Source: an uncultured Pelagibacteraceae bacterium (lineage in GTDB: Bacteria > Pseudomonadota > Alphaproteobacteria > Pelagibacterales > Pelagibacteraceae). From it: DNA of 46,708 nucleotides. This document shows, piece by piece, positions 1 to 9,900 of the stretch. The DNA is taken from NCBI GenBank assembly GCA_902628305.1, contig CACOMK010000005.1, positions 1 to 46,708 on the forward strand. The letters run 5' to 3'. Each line of letters starts with the position of its first letter. Position 1 is the stretch's first letter. The notes below the pieces were generated by a model. It made no database searches and was not told where the DNA came from. It saw only the letters and a list, made by a program, of their open reading frames with translations. A program made the position numbers and the translations under genes.

Positions 1-1836
1 CCTTCTAATAGTTACTGAATTGGAGTCAACTTCTTTTTTACCACAAATAAGCAAAAGCGGTATTTTTTCTAAAGAATGATCTCTTATTTTATAATTTAAA
101 TTATTATTTTTTAAGTCTACTGCAGAACTAATGCCCACATTTTTAATTTTTTTAGATACTTCAACTGCGTAATCATTAAATTCCTCTGAGATAGGTATTA
201 CCATTGTCTGCAAAGGAGACATCCAGAAAGGAAACTTACCTGCGTAGTTTTCGATTAGAATTCCTACAAATCTTTCCAAAGAACCAAATAATGCTCTATG
301 TAACATAACAGGAACTTTTTTCGTTCCATCTTTGTCAATATATGATGCATCTAACCTTCCAGGTAAATTTAAATCAACCTGTAGTGTTCCACATTGCCAA
401 TCTCTACCAATTGCATCTCTCAAAACAAATTCAATTTTTGGACCATAAAATGCTCCCTCACCCTTATTAATACTATATTCTAAATTGGAAGCTTTAACTG
501 CTTTAAGTAAAGAGGCCTCTGCTTTATCCCAAATTTCATCATCTCCAACTCTCACTTTAGGTCTATCCGCATATTTAAGAATTATATTTGAGAAGCCTAA
601 ATCTTTATAAATATCTAGAATTAAATTAGTTACCTCTAAACATTCACTTGTAATTTGATCTTCAGAGCAAAATATATGAGCATCATCTTGAGTAAAAGCT
701 CTTACTCTTAATAATCCATGTAAGGCCCCAGATGGTTCATACCGATGTACTTTTCCAAATTCTGCAATACGCAAAGGAAGATCTCTATAGCTTTTTAAAC
801 CTTGATTAAATACCTGAATATGTCCAGGACAATTCATTGGTTTAATTGCAAATACTTTTTCATCTGGTGTTTCTGACGTATACATGTTTTCCCCATATTT
901 TTCCCAATGTCCTGATTTTTCCCATAATTGTCTGTCTAATATTTCAGGTGTATTTACCTCTTTATAACCAGCTGCATCTTGTCTTTTTCTCATGTAGTTA
1001 ATTAATTTCTGAAATAACGCCCATCCTTTTTCGTGCCAAAATACAGACCCCGGACTTTCTTCCCTAAAATGAAATAAGTCCATTTCTTTACCGAGTTTTC
1101 TATGATCTCTTTTTTCAGCTTCTTCAATTCTTTTCAAATAATCATCTAATTCTTTTTGATTGGACCAACTTGTTCCATAAATTCTTTGAAGCATTTCATT
1201 ATTTGAGTCTCCTCTCCAATATGCCCCTGAAACTTTCATTAATTTAAATGCTTTACCAATTTTCCCAGAAGATACTAAATGTGGACCTCTGCATAAATCA
1301 TGCCAAGTATCACCATGATGATAGACAGATAGTTCTTCATTTTCTGGAATACCTTTAATTATTTCAGCTTTATATTTTTCACCAATTTTTATGAAATGAT
1401 TAATCGCTTTTTTTCTTTCCCAAACTTCTCTTCTCGTTTTCACATCTTTATCAATTATTTCTGACATTCTTTTTTCAATCTTTTTGAGATCATCTGTTGT
1501 GAATGCTTCCTTTCTAGCAAAATCATAAAAAAATCCATTCTCAATTACTGGTCCAATGGTTACTTGCGTACCAGGATATAATTCTTGTACAGCCATAGCC
1601 ATTATGTGCGCTGTATCATGCCTTATAACTTCTAATCCTTCAGGATCTTTTGATGTAAAGATTTTAATAGAGCTATCTTTATTTATTTCAAAATATAAAT
1701 CTTTGAGTTCACCATCCACACTCATTACAAGTGCTTCTTTAGCTAGTGATTTGCTAATTTTTTCAGCTACTTCCAGTCCAGTAACCTTATTAGAAAAATT
1801 AATATTGTTTCCGTCAGGTAAAGTAATTATCGGCAT
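1..1836 (-). CDS. thrS: Threonyl-tRNA synthetase, C-terminal end cut by the window edge
   Basis: Charges tRNA-Thr with threonine in the cytoplasm. Reading the minus strand from the ATG at 1834-1836 gives 612 uninterrupted codons up to the left edge. It starts [10 protein letters not shown], a TGS domain over about residues 1-60. The editing (SAD-type) domain follows, with HDTAHIMA near residue 75 and [12 protein letters not shown] near residue 180. The class II catalytic core has KPMNCPGH (motif 2 region), the histidine of DDAHIFC, and [10 protein letters not shown]. Family members are near 640 residues, so only part of the C-terminal anticodon-binding domain is missing. Its start codon directly abuts the stop of the upstream glycosyltransferase gene, so the two are probably co-transcribed and thrS may depend on translational coupling. 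No leader that could carry thrS-specific control is visible in this arrangement. Function is certain; only the 3' end is unseen. Confidence 0.97.
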   Translation of the reverse strand, partial: MPIITLPDGNNINFSNKVTGLEVAEKISKSLAKEALVMSVDGELKDLYFEINKDSSIKIFTSKDPEGLEVIRHDTAHIMAMAVQELYPGTQVTIGPVIENGFFYDFARKEAFTTDDLKKIEKRMSEIIDKDVKTRREVWERKKAINHFIKIGEKYKAEIIKGIPENEELSVYHHGDTWHDLCRGPHLVSSGKIGKAFKLMKVSGAYWRGDSNNEMLQRIYGTSWSNQKELDDYLKRIEEAEKRDHRKLGKEMDLFHFREESPGSVFWHEKGWALFQKLINYMRKRQDAAGYKEVNTPEILDRQLWEKSGHWEKYGENMYTSETPDEKVFAIKPMNCPGHIQVFNQGLKSYRDLPLRIAEFGKVHRYEPSGALHGLLRVRAFTQDDAHIFCSEDQITSECLEVTNLILDIYKDLGFSNIILKYADRPKVRVGDDEIWDKAEASLLKAVKASNLEYSINKGEGAFYGPKIEFVLRDAIGRDWQCGTLQVDLNLPGRLDASYIDKDGTKKVPVMLHRALFGSLERFVGILIENYAGKFPFWMSPLQTMVIPISEEFNDYAVEVSKKIKNVGISSAVDLKNNNLNYKIRDHSLEKIPLLLICGKKEVDSNSVTIRR

Positions 1837-2991
1837 TTAATTTAATAATCTTTTATACTCTGAATAAGTAGAAAAGCACATTTTTTCAACATTAAATTTT
1901 TGGACTATGTTTTTTCTTCCTTCAATACCAATTGATTTTAACAGCGTTTCTTCTAAATAAAGAAGTTTCAAAATTTTTTTACTCAAAGACATAGCATTTC
2001 CTGCTTCATATAAAAAGCCTGTCTTTTCATCTATAATTGTTTCATTAGAACCACCAATGTTACTCGCAATAATCGGTGTTTCCATTGATTGCGCTTCAAC
2101 AGCAACTCTGCCAAAAGCTTCGGGCTTCGTTGAAGCAGAAACTACAATATCTGACACCTTATAGGCCAAAGCCATGTCCTTACAGTGATCTATAAATCTA
2201 ATTTGCTTTAACAACCTATATTGTTCTGAAAGTCTTATTAACTTTTTCTTATACAAATCTCTACCTTGATCACTACCAAGTATAACAGCATAAAATGCTT
2301 CATAACCTAATTCAATATTAACTAAATTAATTGCTTCAATAAAAACTTCTTGTCCTTTCCAAGATGTTAATCTACCTGGCAAAAGAATAATTTTTTTATT
2401 TTTTTCTATCTCCCATTTTTTTAATAAATTTTTTTCATCAGACTCAAATTTTGTTGTTGGATCAAAATAATCAATATTTATTCCTCTAAAGATAACTAAT
2501 AATTTTTTTTTATCATTTAGATATTTAGAATAATTTTGTTTTATATGTGAAAATATATAATTAGAGCCTGCGATTATTAAATCAGATCTTGTCATAATGG
2601 AATTGTAAAATTTTTTTAAATTATTTTTAAAATCGTATGTCCCATGAAATGTTGTAACAAATTTTCTTCTAGTCAATTTCGTTGCAAATAAACATGACCA
2701 AGCCGGAGCTCTACTCCTTGCATGAACTACAGAGATATTATTAATTAAAATTATACCAATTAGAATTATAGCATTTATTAAAATTAATAATGGGTTTTTG
2801 CTATTTACTGGTAACCTAAATACTTTTACTTTTTTTTTATCTACAAATTTTAGTAATTCACCACCACTTGTAACTATAAAAGATTTACAGTTGTTTTCGT
2901 GTAAGTAATGAGCGATGTCAAAACAGCCTGTTTCAGCTCCTCCATAACCTAATTTTGGTATTACTTGTAAAACTTTTAAATTAGAAGACAT
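1837..2991 (-). CDS. GT4-family glycosyltransferase
   Basis: Predicted cytoplasmic or membrane-associated glycosyltransferase that moves a sugar from a nucleotide-sugar donor onto a growing glycan, probably lipopolysaccharide core or another surface polysaccharide (acceptor unknown). The N-terminal acceptor-side Rossmann fold has the glycine-rich VIPKLGYGGAETG near residues 10-22. The C-terminal donor-side fold has LLPGRLTSWKGQEVFIEA near residue 205 and the retaining GT4 signature STKPEAFGRVAVEAQ near residue 290, with the paired glutamates. A hydrophobic stretch near residues 68-85 could dip into the membrane. At 384 residues it is complete. Its TAA touches the thrS ATG with no spacing. Only 42 bases separate its start from the divergent hydrolase gene. 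Glycosyltransferase is secure; the precise sugar is not. Confidence 0.9.
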   Translation of the reverse strand: MSSNLKVLQVIPKLGYGGAETGCFDIAHYLHENNCKSFIVTSGGELLKFVDKKKVKVFRLPVNSKNPLLILINAIILIGIILINNISVVHARSRAPAWSCLFATKLTRRKFVTTFHGTYDFKNNLKKFYNSIMTRSDLIIAGSNYIFSHIKQNYSKYLNDKKKLLVIFRGINIDYFDPTTKFESDEKNLLKKWEIEKNKKIILLPGRLTSWKGQEVFIEAINLVNIELGYEAFYAVILGSDQGRDLYKKKLIRLSEQYRLLKQIRFIDHCKDMALAYKVSDIVVSASTKPEAFGRVAVEAQSMETPIIASNIGGSNETIIDEKTGFLYEAGNAMSLSKKILKLLYLEETLLKSIGIEGRKNIVQKFNVEKMCFSTYSEYKRLLN

Positions 2992-3033
2992 TTGATATGA
3001 TTATATATTAATAGGCAAAACTTATAAACGATT

Positions 3034-3777
3034 ATGGCAAACTTCAAATTTCATAAAATATCGAATACAAAGAAAATCAGGCATATTGCTAAAATTTTCA
3101 AAAATAGTTCTTTTATAGTTTTTTTACACGGTTTTATGTCAGACCTTGAAGGGGAAAAACCAAATGCATTTTTAAAGTTTGCTAAGAAAAATAAAGTGAG
3201 TTTTTTAGCACTTGAATACTCCGGACATGGAAAATCTTCAGGTAAATTTATAAATGGAAATATTTCAAAATGGAGTAAAGAGACGTCTATTCTAATAAGA
3301 AAATATGTAAAAAAAAAAGACTTTATATTAATTGGTTCAAGTATGGGAGCATGGATTTCTATTAATCAATTTAAAATTTTTAAAAAACAAATTAAGGGAT
3401 TTTTGGGAATAGGAGCTGCTCCTGAATTTTTAGAAAACTTAATGTGGAAAAAATTTACAAAAAAGATGAAAGACGAAACAAAAAGAAAAGGTATTTATCA
3501 TTTAAAACACGGAAATTATGAATATCCAATTTCATTTCAGCTAATAAAAGATGGAAGGAAGAACAAAGTTTTGAATAAGAGAATTAATTCAAATATTAAA
3601 GTAACAATGATACACGGTGAAAAAGATGAGGTGGTTCCAGTTTCTTATTCAAAAAAAATTTTAAAATTATTTCCAAAGGCAAAAAAAAAATTAAATATTA
3701 TAAAAAAAGGCGATCATAGCTTATCAAGTAAAAAAAGGTTAAAGGTAATTTTGAATGAGCTTAATTTATTAATTTAA
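3034..3777 (+). CDS. Alpha/beta hydrolase (serine esterase-like)
   Basis: Predicted cytoplasmic serine hydrolase of the alpha/beta fold; substrate unknown. Visible landmarks in order: the oxyanion-hole region FLHGFMSDLEGEK (about residues 30-42), GHGKSSG (about 65), the nucleophile elbow GSSMGAW with the catalytic serine (about 100-106), the acid-bearing strand MIHGEKDEVVP (about 192), and the histidine of KKGDHSL (about 225). All three triad positions are therefore present. No signal peptide is evident. The protein is lysine-rich like its neighbours. It is transcribed away from the glycosyltransferase and runs into gltB, with which it shares a 4-base TTAA containing both stop codons. A TATAAA at 3023-3028 lies just 5 bases before the ATG and no Shine-Dalgarno sequence is seen, so the mRNA may be leaderless. 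Confidence 0.85.
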   Translation: MANFKFHKISNTKKIRHIAKIFKNSSFIVFLHGFMSDLEGEKPNAFLKFAKKNKVSFLALEYSGHGKSSGKFINGNISKWSKETSILIRKYVKKKDFILIGSSMGAWISINQFKIFKKQIKGFLGIGAAPEFLENLMWKKFTKKMKDETKRKGIYHLKHGNYEYPISFQLIKDGRKNKVLNKRINSNIKVTMIHGEKDEVVPVSYSKKILKLFPKAKKKLNIIKKGDHSLSSKKRLKVILNELNLLI

Positions 3778-6700
3778 CTAACTTTTTTAACTTGTTTTTT
3801 TAATGTTATAGGATTTTTTAATTTATCTAACATTTCTTTTGGACATACTTGTACAAAATTGTTAATTTCTTCATCGAAACTTTCTATTAATTTTTTTGAC
3901 AAATCTGATCCTGTCTCTTTGAGATGCTCATTGATTAATTTTTTTAAAAATTCTTTCCAATAATCTGTTTCTACATTTTGCCATACGACAGAGTCAGGGT
4001 TTACTTTTTTCTCAAATTGTTGTTTTTTGTCGTAAATAAATGCCATGCCTCCGGTCATTCCTGCTGCAAAGTTATCTCCCACATTTCCTAATATTACAAC
4101 TGTTCCACCAGTCATGTACTCACAACCATTTGAGTCACAACCTTCTATAACTGTTGTTGCACCTGAGTTTCTTACTGCAAATCTGTCTCCCGCTAGACCC
4201 GCAGCAAAAAGTCTACCCGATGTGGCTCCATACAAAACAGTATTACCAATAATAGTATTATCATTTGAAATTAAATTGCTCTCATCTGATAATTTTATTG
4301 CTATAGTTGCACCTGACAGACCTTTTCCAACATAATCGTTAGCATCTCCTTTAAGCACTAACTTTAATCCTTTTGCAGTGAAAGCACCAAAAGATTGTCC
4401 TGCTGATCCTTTAAAATTTAAAGTTAAAAAATTTTCATCTAAAGTTTCATATCCATATTTTTTAAATAAGTGATGAGAAATTCTGGTTCCTACCGCTCTA
4501 TTTGTATTTTTTATTGAATATTCTGTTTCAATTTTTTGTGAATTATCTAATGCTGTTTCAATCTCTGGCCAAATTTCTTGATCTAAAGTATCTGGGACCT
4601 TATTAATTTCTAAGCTTTCACAATATCTTTTATTATCTCCTGGGTCTGCTTGAACAAACAATGGGTTTAAGTCTAAGTCATCTAGATTAGGAGAAGCTTT
4701 ATTAACCTGCATTAATAGATCAGTTCTACCAATTATTTCATTGAGTGACTTAAAACCAAGGTCTGCTAGTATTTCTCTGACTTCTGAGGCAATAAAAGTG
4801 AACAAGTTTACTACTTTGTCAGGTGTTCCAGTGAATTTTTCTCTTAATTTTTCGTCTTGAGTACACACTCCAACTGGACATGTATTTGAATGACATTGTC
4901 TAACCATTATACAACCCATTGCTACCAAAGCTGTTGTTGCAACTCCATACTCCTCTGCTCCCATCATTGCAGCAATCACAACATCTCTTCCAGTTTTAAT
5001 TCCACCATCAGTTCGTAAAGTTACTTTATGTCTAAGATTATTTAATGTTAAGACTTGATTAGCCTCAGTAAGACCCATCTCCCAAGGTATTCCAACGTAT
5101 TTAACACTTGTTTGTGGTGTAGCTCCAGTTCCTCCGTTATGGCCTGAAATTAATATTATGTCTGCTTCAGCTTTTGCTACCCCTGCTGCAATTGTTCCCA
5201 CACCAGATGATGCAACTAATTTTACACCTATACGAGCTTTGGGATTTATTTGTTTTAAGTCATAAATTAATTGTGCCAAATCTTCTATTGAATAAATATC
5301 GTGATGAGGAGGTGGAGATATTAAAGTAACTCCAGGAGTTGAATGTCTTAATTTTGCAATTTCATCTGTTACCTTAAAACCAGGCAACTGACCCCCTTCT
5401 CCTGGTTTTGCTCCCTGAGCAATTTTTATTTCAATCTCATTACAATTATTTAGATAATTGATGGTTACTCCAAATCTTGCAGAAGCAATTTGTTTTACTC
5501 TTGAGTTTGCGCTATCTCCACTTTGCATCACTTTAAATCTTTGTTCATCTTCGCCACCTTCTCCACTACAAGAGGCTCCTTTTATTCTATTCATTCCTAT
5601 TGCTAAAGTTTCATGAGCTTCTTTAGATAATGCACCATGGGACATGCTACCGCTTCCAAATCTTTTTAATATATTTTGAATTGGTTCAACTTCATTTAAA
5701 TCTATAGAAGGACCTAATTTTTTTTTTCTAAAGTCAATTAAATCTCTTAAATTTATAGGAGGCAAATTATAAATACCTTCAGCATATTTTTTATATGCAT
5801 CATATGAGTTTGACCCAACTGCGCTTTGTAGTAAATGAATTAATCTTCCTTGATATTGGTGAGTTTCACCGTTTTTTCTATATCTATAAATACCACCAAT
5901 TGGAAGAACTGTTTCTGAACTTTCAAAAGCCTCTTTATGAATTTCTCTAATTTTTTTTTCTATTCCTGTTAATCCAATTCCAGAGATTTTTGATGTAACT
6001 CCCGGAAAATAATCATCAACTACAGTTCTGCTTAATCCAACAGTTTCAAAATTACAACCTCCTCTATAAGAACTTAAAACTGATATACCCATTTTTGACA
6101 TTATTTTTAATAGTCCTGCATTAACAGACTTTATGTATCTCTCCACACAATCATCAAAACTAAATTGACCAAATAGCTTTTTTGAAAATCTTTGGTACAA
6201 ACTATCAAAAGCCAAGTAAGGGTTAACAGTAGTAGCACCTACACCAATTAGTGTAGCGAATGAGTGTGTATCCATCGCCTCTCCTGATTGAACATTTATC
6301 GAAACGTAACCTCTTAGCTTTTTATTAATTAAAAAAGTGTTTATAGATCCAACACATAAAAGCATTGGTATAGGTAGTTTCTGAGCAGATATCTCTTTGT
6401 CACTAAGAATTAATTGAGTTACCCCCTGTCTTACAGCTATTTCGGCTTCCTTTTGAATTCTATCAATTGCTTCGGACAAACTTTCATCTTTTGAAAAGCT
6501 ACAATCTATCATTACTGAATTTTTTCCAAAAAAATTAATAAATTTCTCAAATTGAGAATTGGACAAAATCGGACTATTAAGAACGTAAATATTTTCTTTT
6601 GTTAAAGTATCGAAATCTAAAATATTACCTAGGTTTCCAAAACGAGTTTTAAGACTCATAACTTTATTTTCTCTAAGCGAATCAATTGGTGGGTTTGTTA

Positions 6701-8279
6701 CCTGGCTAAAGTTTTGTCTAAAAAAATGATAAAGTGGTCTGTATTTGTCTGATAATACTGCAAGTGGAGTATCATCACCCATTGAGCCAGTTGCCTCTTT
6801 TGCATCTTCAGCCATAGGGTGTAAAATTAGTTCTAAATCCTCTAAACTAATTCCAAAAGTATATTGTCTTCTTCTTAGGGCCTCACCCTCAAAAACATTT
6901 TTTTCATTAGAGATTGTTAATTTTTCATCTAGGTCAACAATTTGAGAATTGAAGTGTTTAAATTCTTTGGCTAAATAATCTTTTATTTGAGTATTTGAAA
7001 ATACTTTACCTTTTTCGATTCTAACTCCTAAAATTTCACCTGGTCCCAATCTACCTTTCGATAAAATTTTCTTCTCATTCAATTCGATCATACCTGTCTC
7101 TGACCCAGCAAATAACATTTTGTCTTTTGTAATTGCGTACCTTAATGGTCTTAAACCATTTCTATCATTTGCAGCAATAACCCACTCATTATCAGTTGCA
7201 GCAATAGCAGCCGGCCCATCCCACGGTTCCATTGTACTATTTAGAAAATTAAATAATTGTTGATGATTTTTAGGTAGTGTCTTATTTTTTTTTGACCACG
7301 CGTCAGGTACCAACATTAATTTAGCTAATGGAGCTGGTTGTCCAGATTTGTTTAATAATTCAAAAACATTATCAAGTGCTGCCGAGTCAGAAACACCTTT
7401 TTGTATAACAGGTTTTAAATTTTCAATATTGTCGAACAATGGACTGCTCATTTCTTGTTCATGAACTTTCATCCAGTTTTTATTTCCTTTATATGTATTT
7501 ATTTCACCGTTGTGAGCAATGGCCCTAAATGGTTGAGCTAGACTCCAACTAGGAGCTGTATTCGTTGAAAATCTTTGATGAAAAATAGCATATCTAGAAA
7601 TAAATCTTTCATCTCTTAAATCTAAATAAAAATCTGAAATTGCCTCAGCAAGATATAAACCTTTGTATATGATTGACTTAGAGCTAATAGAACAAATATA
7701 AAAATTATTTAAAGATAATTGAAAAGCTTTTTTTTCAATTTTCTTTCTAGTCTCATAAATTTTTCTCTCTAGATCTTTTTCTAATAAATCTTGATCATTA
7801 GATTTAAATAAAACCTGAATAATTTCAGGCATTGTTTGAAGAGCTTTTTGTCCTAAAATTTTTGAATTTACAGGAACCTGTCTCCACCCATAAATACTAA
7901 AATTATTTTTGGTTAGTTCACTCTCAACAATTGTTTTGCAACTTTCTTGCGCTGAATAATCATTTCTTGGCAAAAATATCATACCAACACATATTTCAGC
8001 GTTATCATAATCATGTCCTGTAACCTGAATCTTCTCTATGAAAAAATCTTTAGGTATCTCAACATGGATTCCTGCTCCATCTCCAGTTTTACCATCTGCA
8101 TCAACTGCACCTCTATGCCATACAGCCTTAAGTGCATTAATTCCATGTTCTACTATTTCACGAGATTTTTTACCCTCTGTAGAAACTATTACCCCAACAC
8201 CACAGGCATCATGCTCCATTTCTTTTGAATAAACATGATTTTTTGTGAGTAATTTCAGGTTTTTATAATAATTTTTCAT
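3774..8279 (-). CDS. gltB: Glutamate synthase (NADPH), large subunit
   Basis: Transfers the amide nitrogen of glutamine to 2-oxoglutarate, making two glutamates together with GltD; the main ammonium-assimilating route with glutamine synthetase. At 1501 residues it has the full family length. The class II amidotransferase domain starts at Cys26 in EMEHDACGVGV, so a 25-residue propeptide should be removed to expose the catalytic cysteine. The central and FMN-binding (beta/alpha)8 domains contain GEGGQLPGFKV and SGHNGGTGATPQTS. The 3Fe-4S cysteines are in CIMVRQCHSNTCPVGVC. The C-terminal glycine-rich beta-helix follows, with GGTVVILGNVGDNFAAGMTG. It is the second gene after gltD and overlaps it by one base (TAATG), giving tight coupling of subunit synthesis. 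Its stop codon interlocks with the convergent hydrolase. Confidence 0.98.
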   Translation of the reverse strand: MKNYYKNLKLLTKNHVYSKEMEHDACGVGVIVSTEGKKSREIVEHGINALKAVWHRGAVDADGKTGDGAGIHVEIPKDFFIEKIQVTGHDYDNAEICVGMIFLPRNDYSAQESCKTIVESELTKNNFSIYGWRQVPVNSKILGQKALQTMPEIIQVLFKSNDQDLLEKDLERKIYETRKKIEKKAFQLSLNNFYICSISSKSIIYKGLYLAEAISDFYLDLRDERFISRYAIFHQRFSTNTAPSWSLAQPFRAIAHNGEINTYKGNKNWMKVHEQEMSSPLFDNIENLKPVIQKGVSDSAALDNVFELLNKSGQPAPLAKLMLVPDAWSKKNKTLPKNHQQLFNFLNSTMEPWDGPAAIAATDNEWVIAANDRNGLRPLRYAITKDKMLFAGSETGMIELNEKKILSKGRLGPGEILGVRIEKGKVFSNTQIKDYLAKEFKHFNSQIVDLDEKLTISNEKNVFEGEALRRRQYTFGISLEDLELILHPMAEDAKEATGSMGDDTPLAVLSDKYRPLYHFFRQNFSQVTNPPIDSLRENKVMSLKTRFGNLGNILDFDTLTKENIYVLNSPILSNSQFEKFINFFGKNSVMIDCSFSKDESLSEAIDRIQKEAEIAVRQGVTQLILSDKEISAQKLPIPMLLCVGSINTFLINKKLRGYVSINVQSGEAMDTHSFATLIGVGATTVNPYLAFDSLYQRFSKKLFGQFSFDDCVERYIKSVNAGLLKIMSKMGISVLSSYRGGCNFETVGLSRTVVDDYFPGVTSKISGIGLTGIEKKIREIHKEAFESSETVLPIGGIYRYRKNGETHQYQGRLIHLLQSAVGSNSYDAYKKYAEGIYNLPPINLRDLIDFRKKKLGPSIDLNEVEPIQNILKRFGSGSMSHGALSKEAHETLAIGMNRIKGASCSGEGGEDEQRFKVMQSGDSANSRVKQIASARFGVTINYLNNCNEIEIKIAQGAKPGEGGQLPGFKVTDEIAKLRHSTPGVTLISPPPHHDIYSIEDLAQLIYDLKQINPKARIGVKLVASSGVGTIAAGVAKAEADIILISGHNGGTGATPQTSVKYVGIPWEMGLTEANQVLTLNNLRHKVTLRTDGGIKTGRDVVIAAMMGAEEYGVATTALVAMGCIMVRQCHSNTCPVGVCTQDEKLREKFTGTPDKVVNLFTFIASEVREILADLGFKSLNEIIGRTDLLMQVNKASPNLDDLDLNPLFVQADPGDNKRYCESLEINKVPDTLDQEIWPEIETALDNSQKIETEYSIKNTNRAVGTRISHHLFKKYGYETLDENFLTLNFKGSAGQSFGAFTAKGLKLVLKGDANDYVGKGLSGATIAIKLSDESNLISNDNTIIGNTVLYGATSGRLFAAGLAGDRFAVRNSGATTVIEGCDSNGCEYMTGGTVVILGNVGDNFAAGMTGGMAFIYDKKQQFEKKVNPDSVVWQNVETDYWKEFLKKLINEHLKETGSDLSKKLIESFDEEINNFVQVCPKEMLDKLKNPITLKKQVKKVS

Positions 8280-9718
8280 TAAGCTACTTTTGATTTTTTA
8301 ATTTCCATTTCTTCTAAGTAAATTTTCATTGCTGCAGCGGCATCTCTACCATCTTTGATTGCCCAAACAACTAATGATGCTCCTCTTACAATATCACCAG
8401 CAGCAAATACTCCTTTTAAGTTTGTTTCCATTGTATCAAAGTCAGTTTTTATTGTACCCCACTTAGTTACTTGAAGTTCTTTAGCATCAAATAAATTTGG
8501 TAAATCTTCAGGATCAAAACCAAGTGCTTTAATGACCATGTCAGCTTTAACTTCATACTCAGAACCTTTTTTTACTTCAGGCTTTCTTCTCCCTGATTCA
8601 TCTGGTTCACCTAATTGAATTTGATCAACAACTAAATTTTCAATTTTGTTTTTACCTTTAAATTCTTTTGGGCTTGATAACCAGATAAATTCAACACCCT
8701 CCTCTTCAGCATTAGCAACTTCTCTGGATGAACCAGGCATATTTTCTTTATCTCTTCTGTATAAACATTTTACTGATTTTGCTTTTTGTCTAATTGATGT
8801 TCTTACACAGTCCATTGCTGTATCGCCTCCCCCAATAACAACAATATCTTTACCTTCTGCATTTAAAATTCCTTTATCAAATAATTCTACTTTATCACCT
8901 AAACCTTTTTTATTTGATGCTGTTAAAAATTCCATTGCAGGAAAAATATTATCCAAATCATTTCCTGGTAATTCAACTTCTCTTGGTTTATAAACTCCAG
9001 TCGCTATAAGAATTGCATCATGTTTTTTTCTTAGTTGCTCTAAGGTTGCATCTTTACCAACTTCAAAATTTTGGATAAATTTAATACCTCCATCTTTTAA
9101 AAGTTTTGTCCTTCTTTCAACAACATGTTTTTCTAATTTAAAACTTGGTATTCCATAAATTAATAAACCCCCAGCACGATCGTATCTGTCATAAACAGTA
9201 ATTTTATATCCATTTTTTCTTAATTGCTCTGCTGCTGCTAATCCAGCTGGCCCAGCTCCTATAATTCCGACACTTTGATCTTTCTCAAATTTTACTGATA
9301 TTGGCTTAACCCAACCTTTAGCCCATGCGTTATCAGTTATGTATTTTTCCATTGAGCCAATTGTAACTGTGCCATGGCCTGATTGTTCAATGACACAATT
9401 TCCTTCACACAACCTGTCTTGTGGACATATTCTTCCGCATACTTCTGGCATATTGTTGGTGCTTTGGGATAATTCATAAGCTTCCTTTAATCTTCCCTCT
9501 GCAGTTAATTTAAGCCAGTCAGGAATATTATTACTTAAAGGGCAATGAACTTGACAAAATGGGACACCACATTGAGAGCACCTGCTTGACTGTTCTTGAG
9601 CTTTTCGGTTAATAAATTCGTCATAAATTTCTTTAAAGTCCTCTTTACGAGTTTCAACACCTCTTTTAGGTGGAGTCTGTTGACCTATTTCAACAAATTT
9701 TAACATTTTATCAGTCAT
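8279..9718 (-). CDS. gltD: Glutamate synthase (NADPH), small subunit
   Basis: Feeds electrons from NADPH through FAD and two 4Fe-4S clusters to GltB. Two cysteine groups near the N terminus, CSQCGVPFCQVHC and CGRICPQDRLCEGNC, provide the cluster ligands. GAGPAGLAAAEQL is the FAD fold and GGGDTAMDC the NADPH fold. The AAGD motif near the C terminus completes the flavin site. The open frame extends to an ATG at 9746-9748, but I prefer the ATG at 9716-9718 (protein start MTDKMLKFVEIG, 479 residues). That N terminus resembles, from memory, those of alphaproteobacterial GltD. The promoter-like element ending at 9754 would also place transcription start almost on the upstream ATG. gltD precedes gltB with a one-base overlap. 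Confidence 0.95.
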   Translation of the reverse strand: MTDKMLKFVEIGQQTPPKRGVETRKEDFKEIYDEFINRKAQEQSSRCSQCGVPFCQVHCPLSNNIPDWLKLTAEGRLKEAYELSQSTNNMPEVCGRICPQDRLCEGNCVIEQSGHGTVTIGSMEKYITDNAWAKGWVKPISVKFEKDQSVGIIGAGPAGLAAAEQLRKNGYKITVYDRYDRAGGLLIYGIPSFKLEKHVVERRTKLLKDGGIKFIQNFEVGKDATLEQLRKKHDAILIATGVYKPREVELPGNDLDNIFPAMEFLTASNKKGLGDKVELFDKGILNAEGKDIVVIGGGDTAMDCVRTSIRQKAKSVKCLYRRDKENMPGSSREVANAEEEGVEFIWLSSPKEFKGKNKIENLVVDQIQLGEPDESGRRKPEVKKGSEYEVKADMVIKALGFDPEDLPNLFDAKELQVTKWGTIKTDFDTMETNLKGVFAAGDIVRGASLVVWAIKDGRDAAAAMKIYLEEMEIKKSKVA

Positions 9719-9753
9719 TTTTTTTTTTAGTTTTGGCAAAATATACATTGTTT

Positions 9754-9781
9754 TTATTAGTAAAAGTATTATTTAGGTCAA
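9754..9781 (-). promoter_or_regulatory. Candidate sigma-70 promoter of gltD-gltB
   Basis: On the minus strand there is TTGACC (complement of 9776-9781), a 16-base spacer, then TAATAA (complement of 9754-9759). Five of six bases match the -35 consensus and four of six the -10. Transcription would start near 9747-9748. The mRNA would then be leaderless if the upper ATG is used, or carry about 30 bases of leader if the ATG at 9718 is used. Read from sequence only; AT-rich DNA yields chance matches. Confidence 0.5.
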
Positions 9782-9784
9782 TAT

Positions 9785-9807
9785 TTATGACCTTTTTTTT
9801 GTCATAA
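9785..9807. promoter_or_regulatory. Inverted repeat between gltD and uppP, possible operator
   Basis: TTATGAC (9785-9791) and GTCATAA (9801-9807) form a perfect 7-base inverted repeat around a C plus T8 spacer. It lies directly upstream of the gltD -35 element and could be a regulator site for the nitrogen-assimilation operon. It could also form a weak hairpin, but it has no T-tract after the second arm and no gene to terminate. No binding protein can be named. Confidence 0.35.
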
Positions 9808-9851
9808 CTAGCGTAAAATGTAATCATTTTAATATTTGCATACCTAATATG

Positions 9852-9894
9852 TTCCTAGCGAAGTGTTTGAAATGCCATTTTTTTAGGCTAGGAA
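9852..9894 (+). promoter_or_regulatory. Leader hairpin overlapping the uppP ribosome binding site
   Basis: TTCCTAGC (9852-9859) is perfectly complementary to GCTAGGAA (9887-9894), closing a 27-base loop. The 3' arm contains most of the only plausible Shine-Dalgarno sequence, AGGAAGAG at 9890-9897, three bases before the GTG start of uppP. When folded, the stem would hide the ribosome binding site. This could be translational control of cell-wall lipid recycling, or simply a stable leader. No known riboswitch class was recognised. Confidence 0.5.
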
Positions 9895-9900
9895 GAGTCT

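Noticed and set aside
1556..1840. 94-residue frame antisense to thrS
   Set aside because: It mirrors the thrS reading frame on the opposite strand; no domain, start signal or independent space.
4045..4335. Antisense frame within gltB, and similar ones at 6745-6945 and 8013-8232
   Set aside because: Shadows of the strongly conserved gltB coding sequence.
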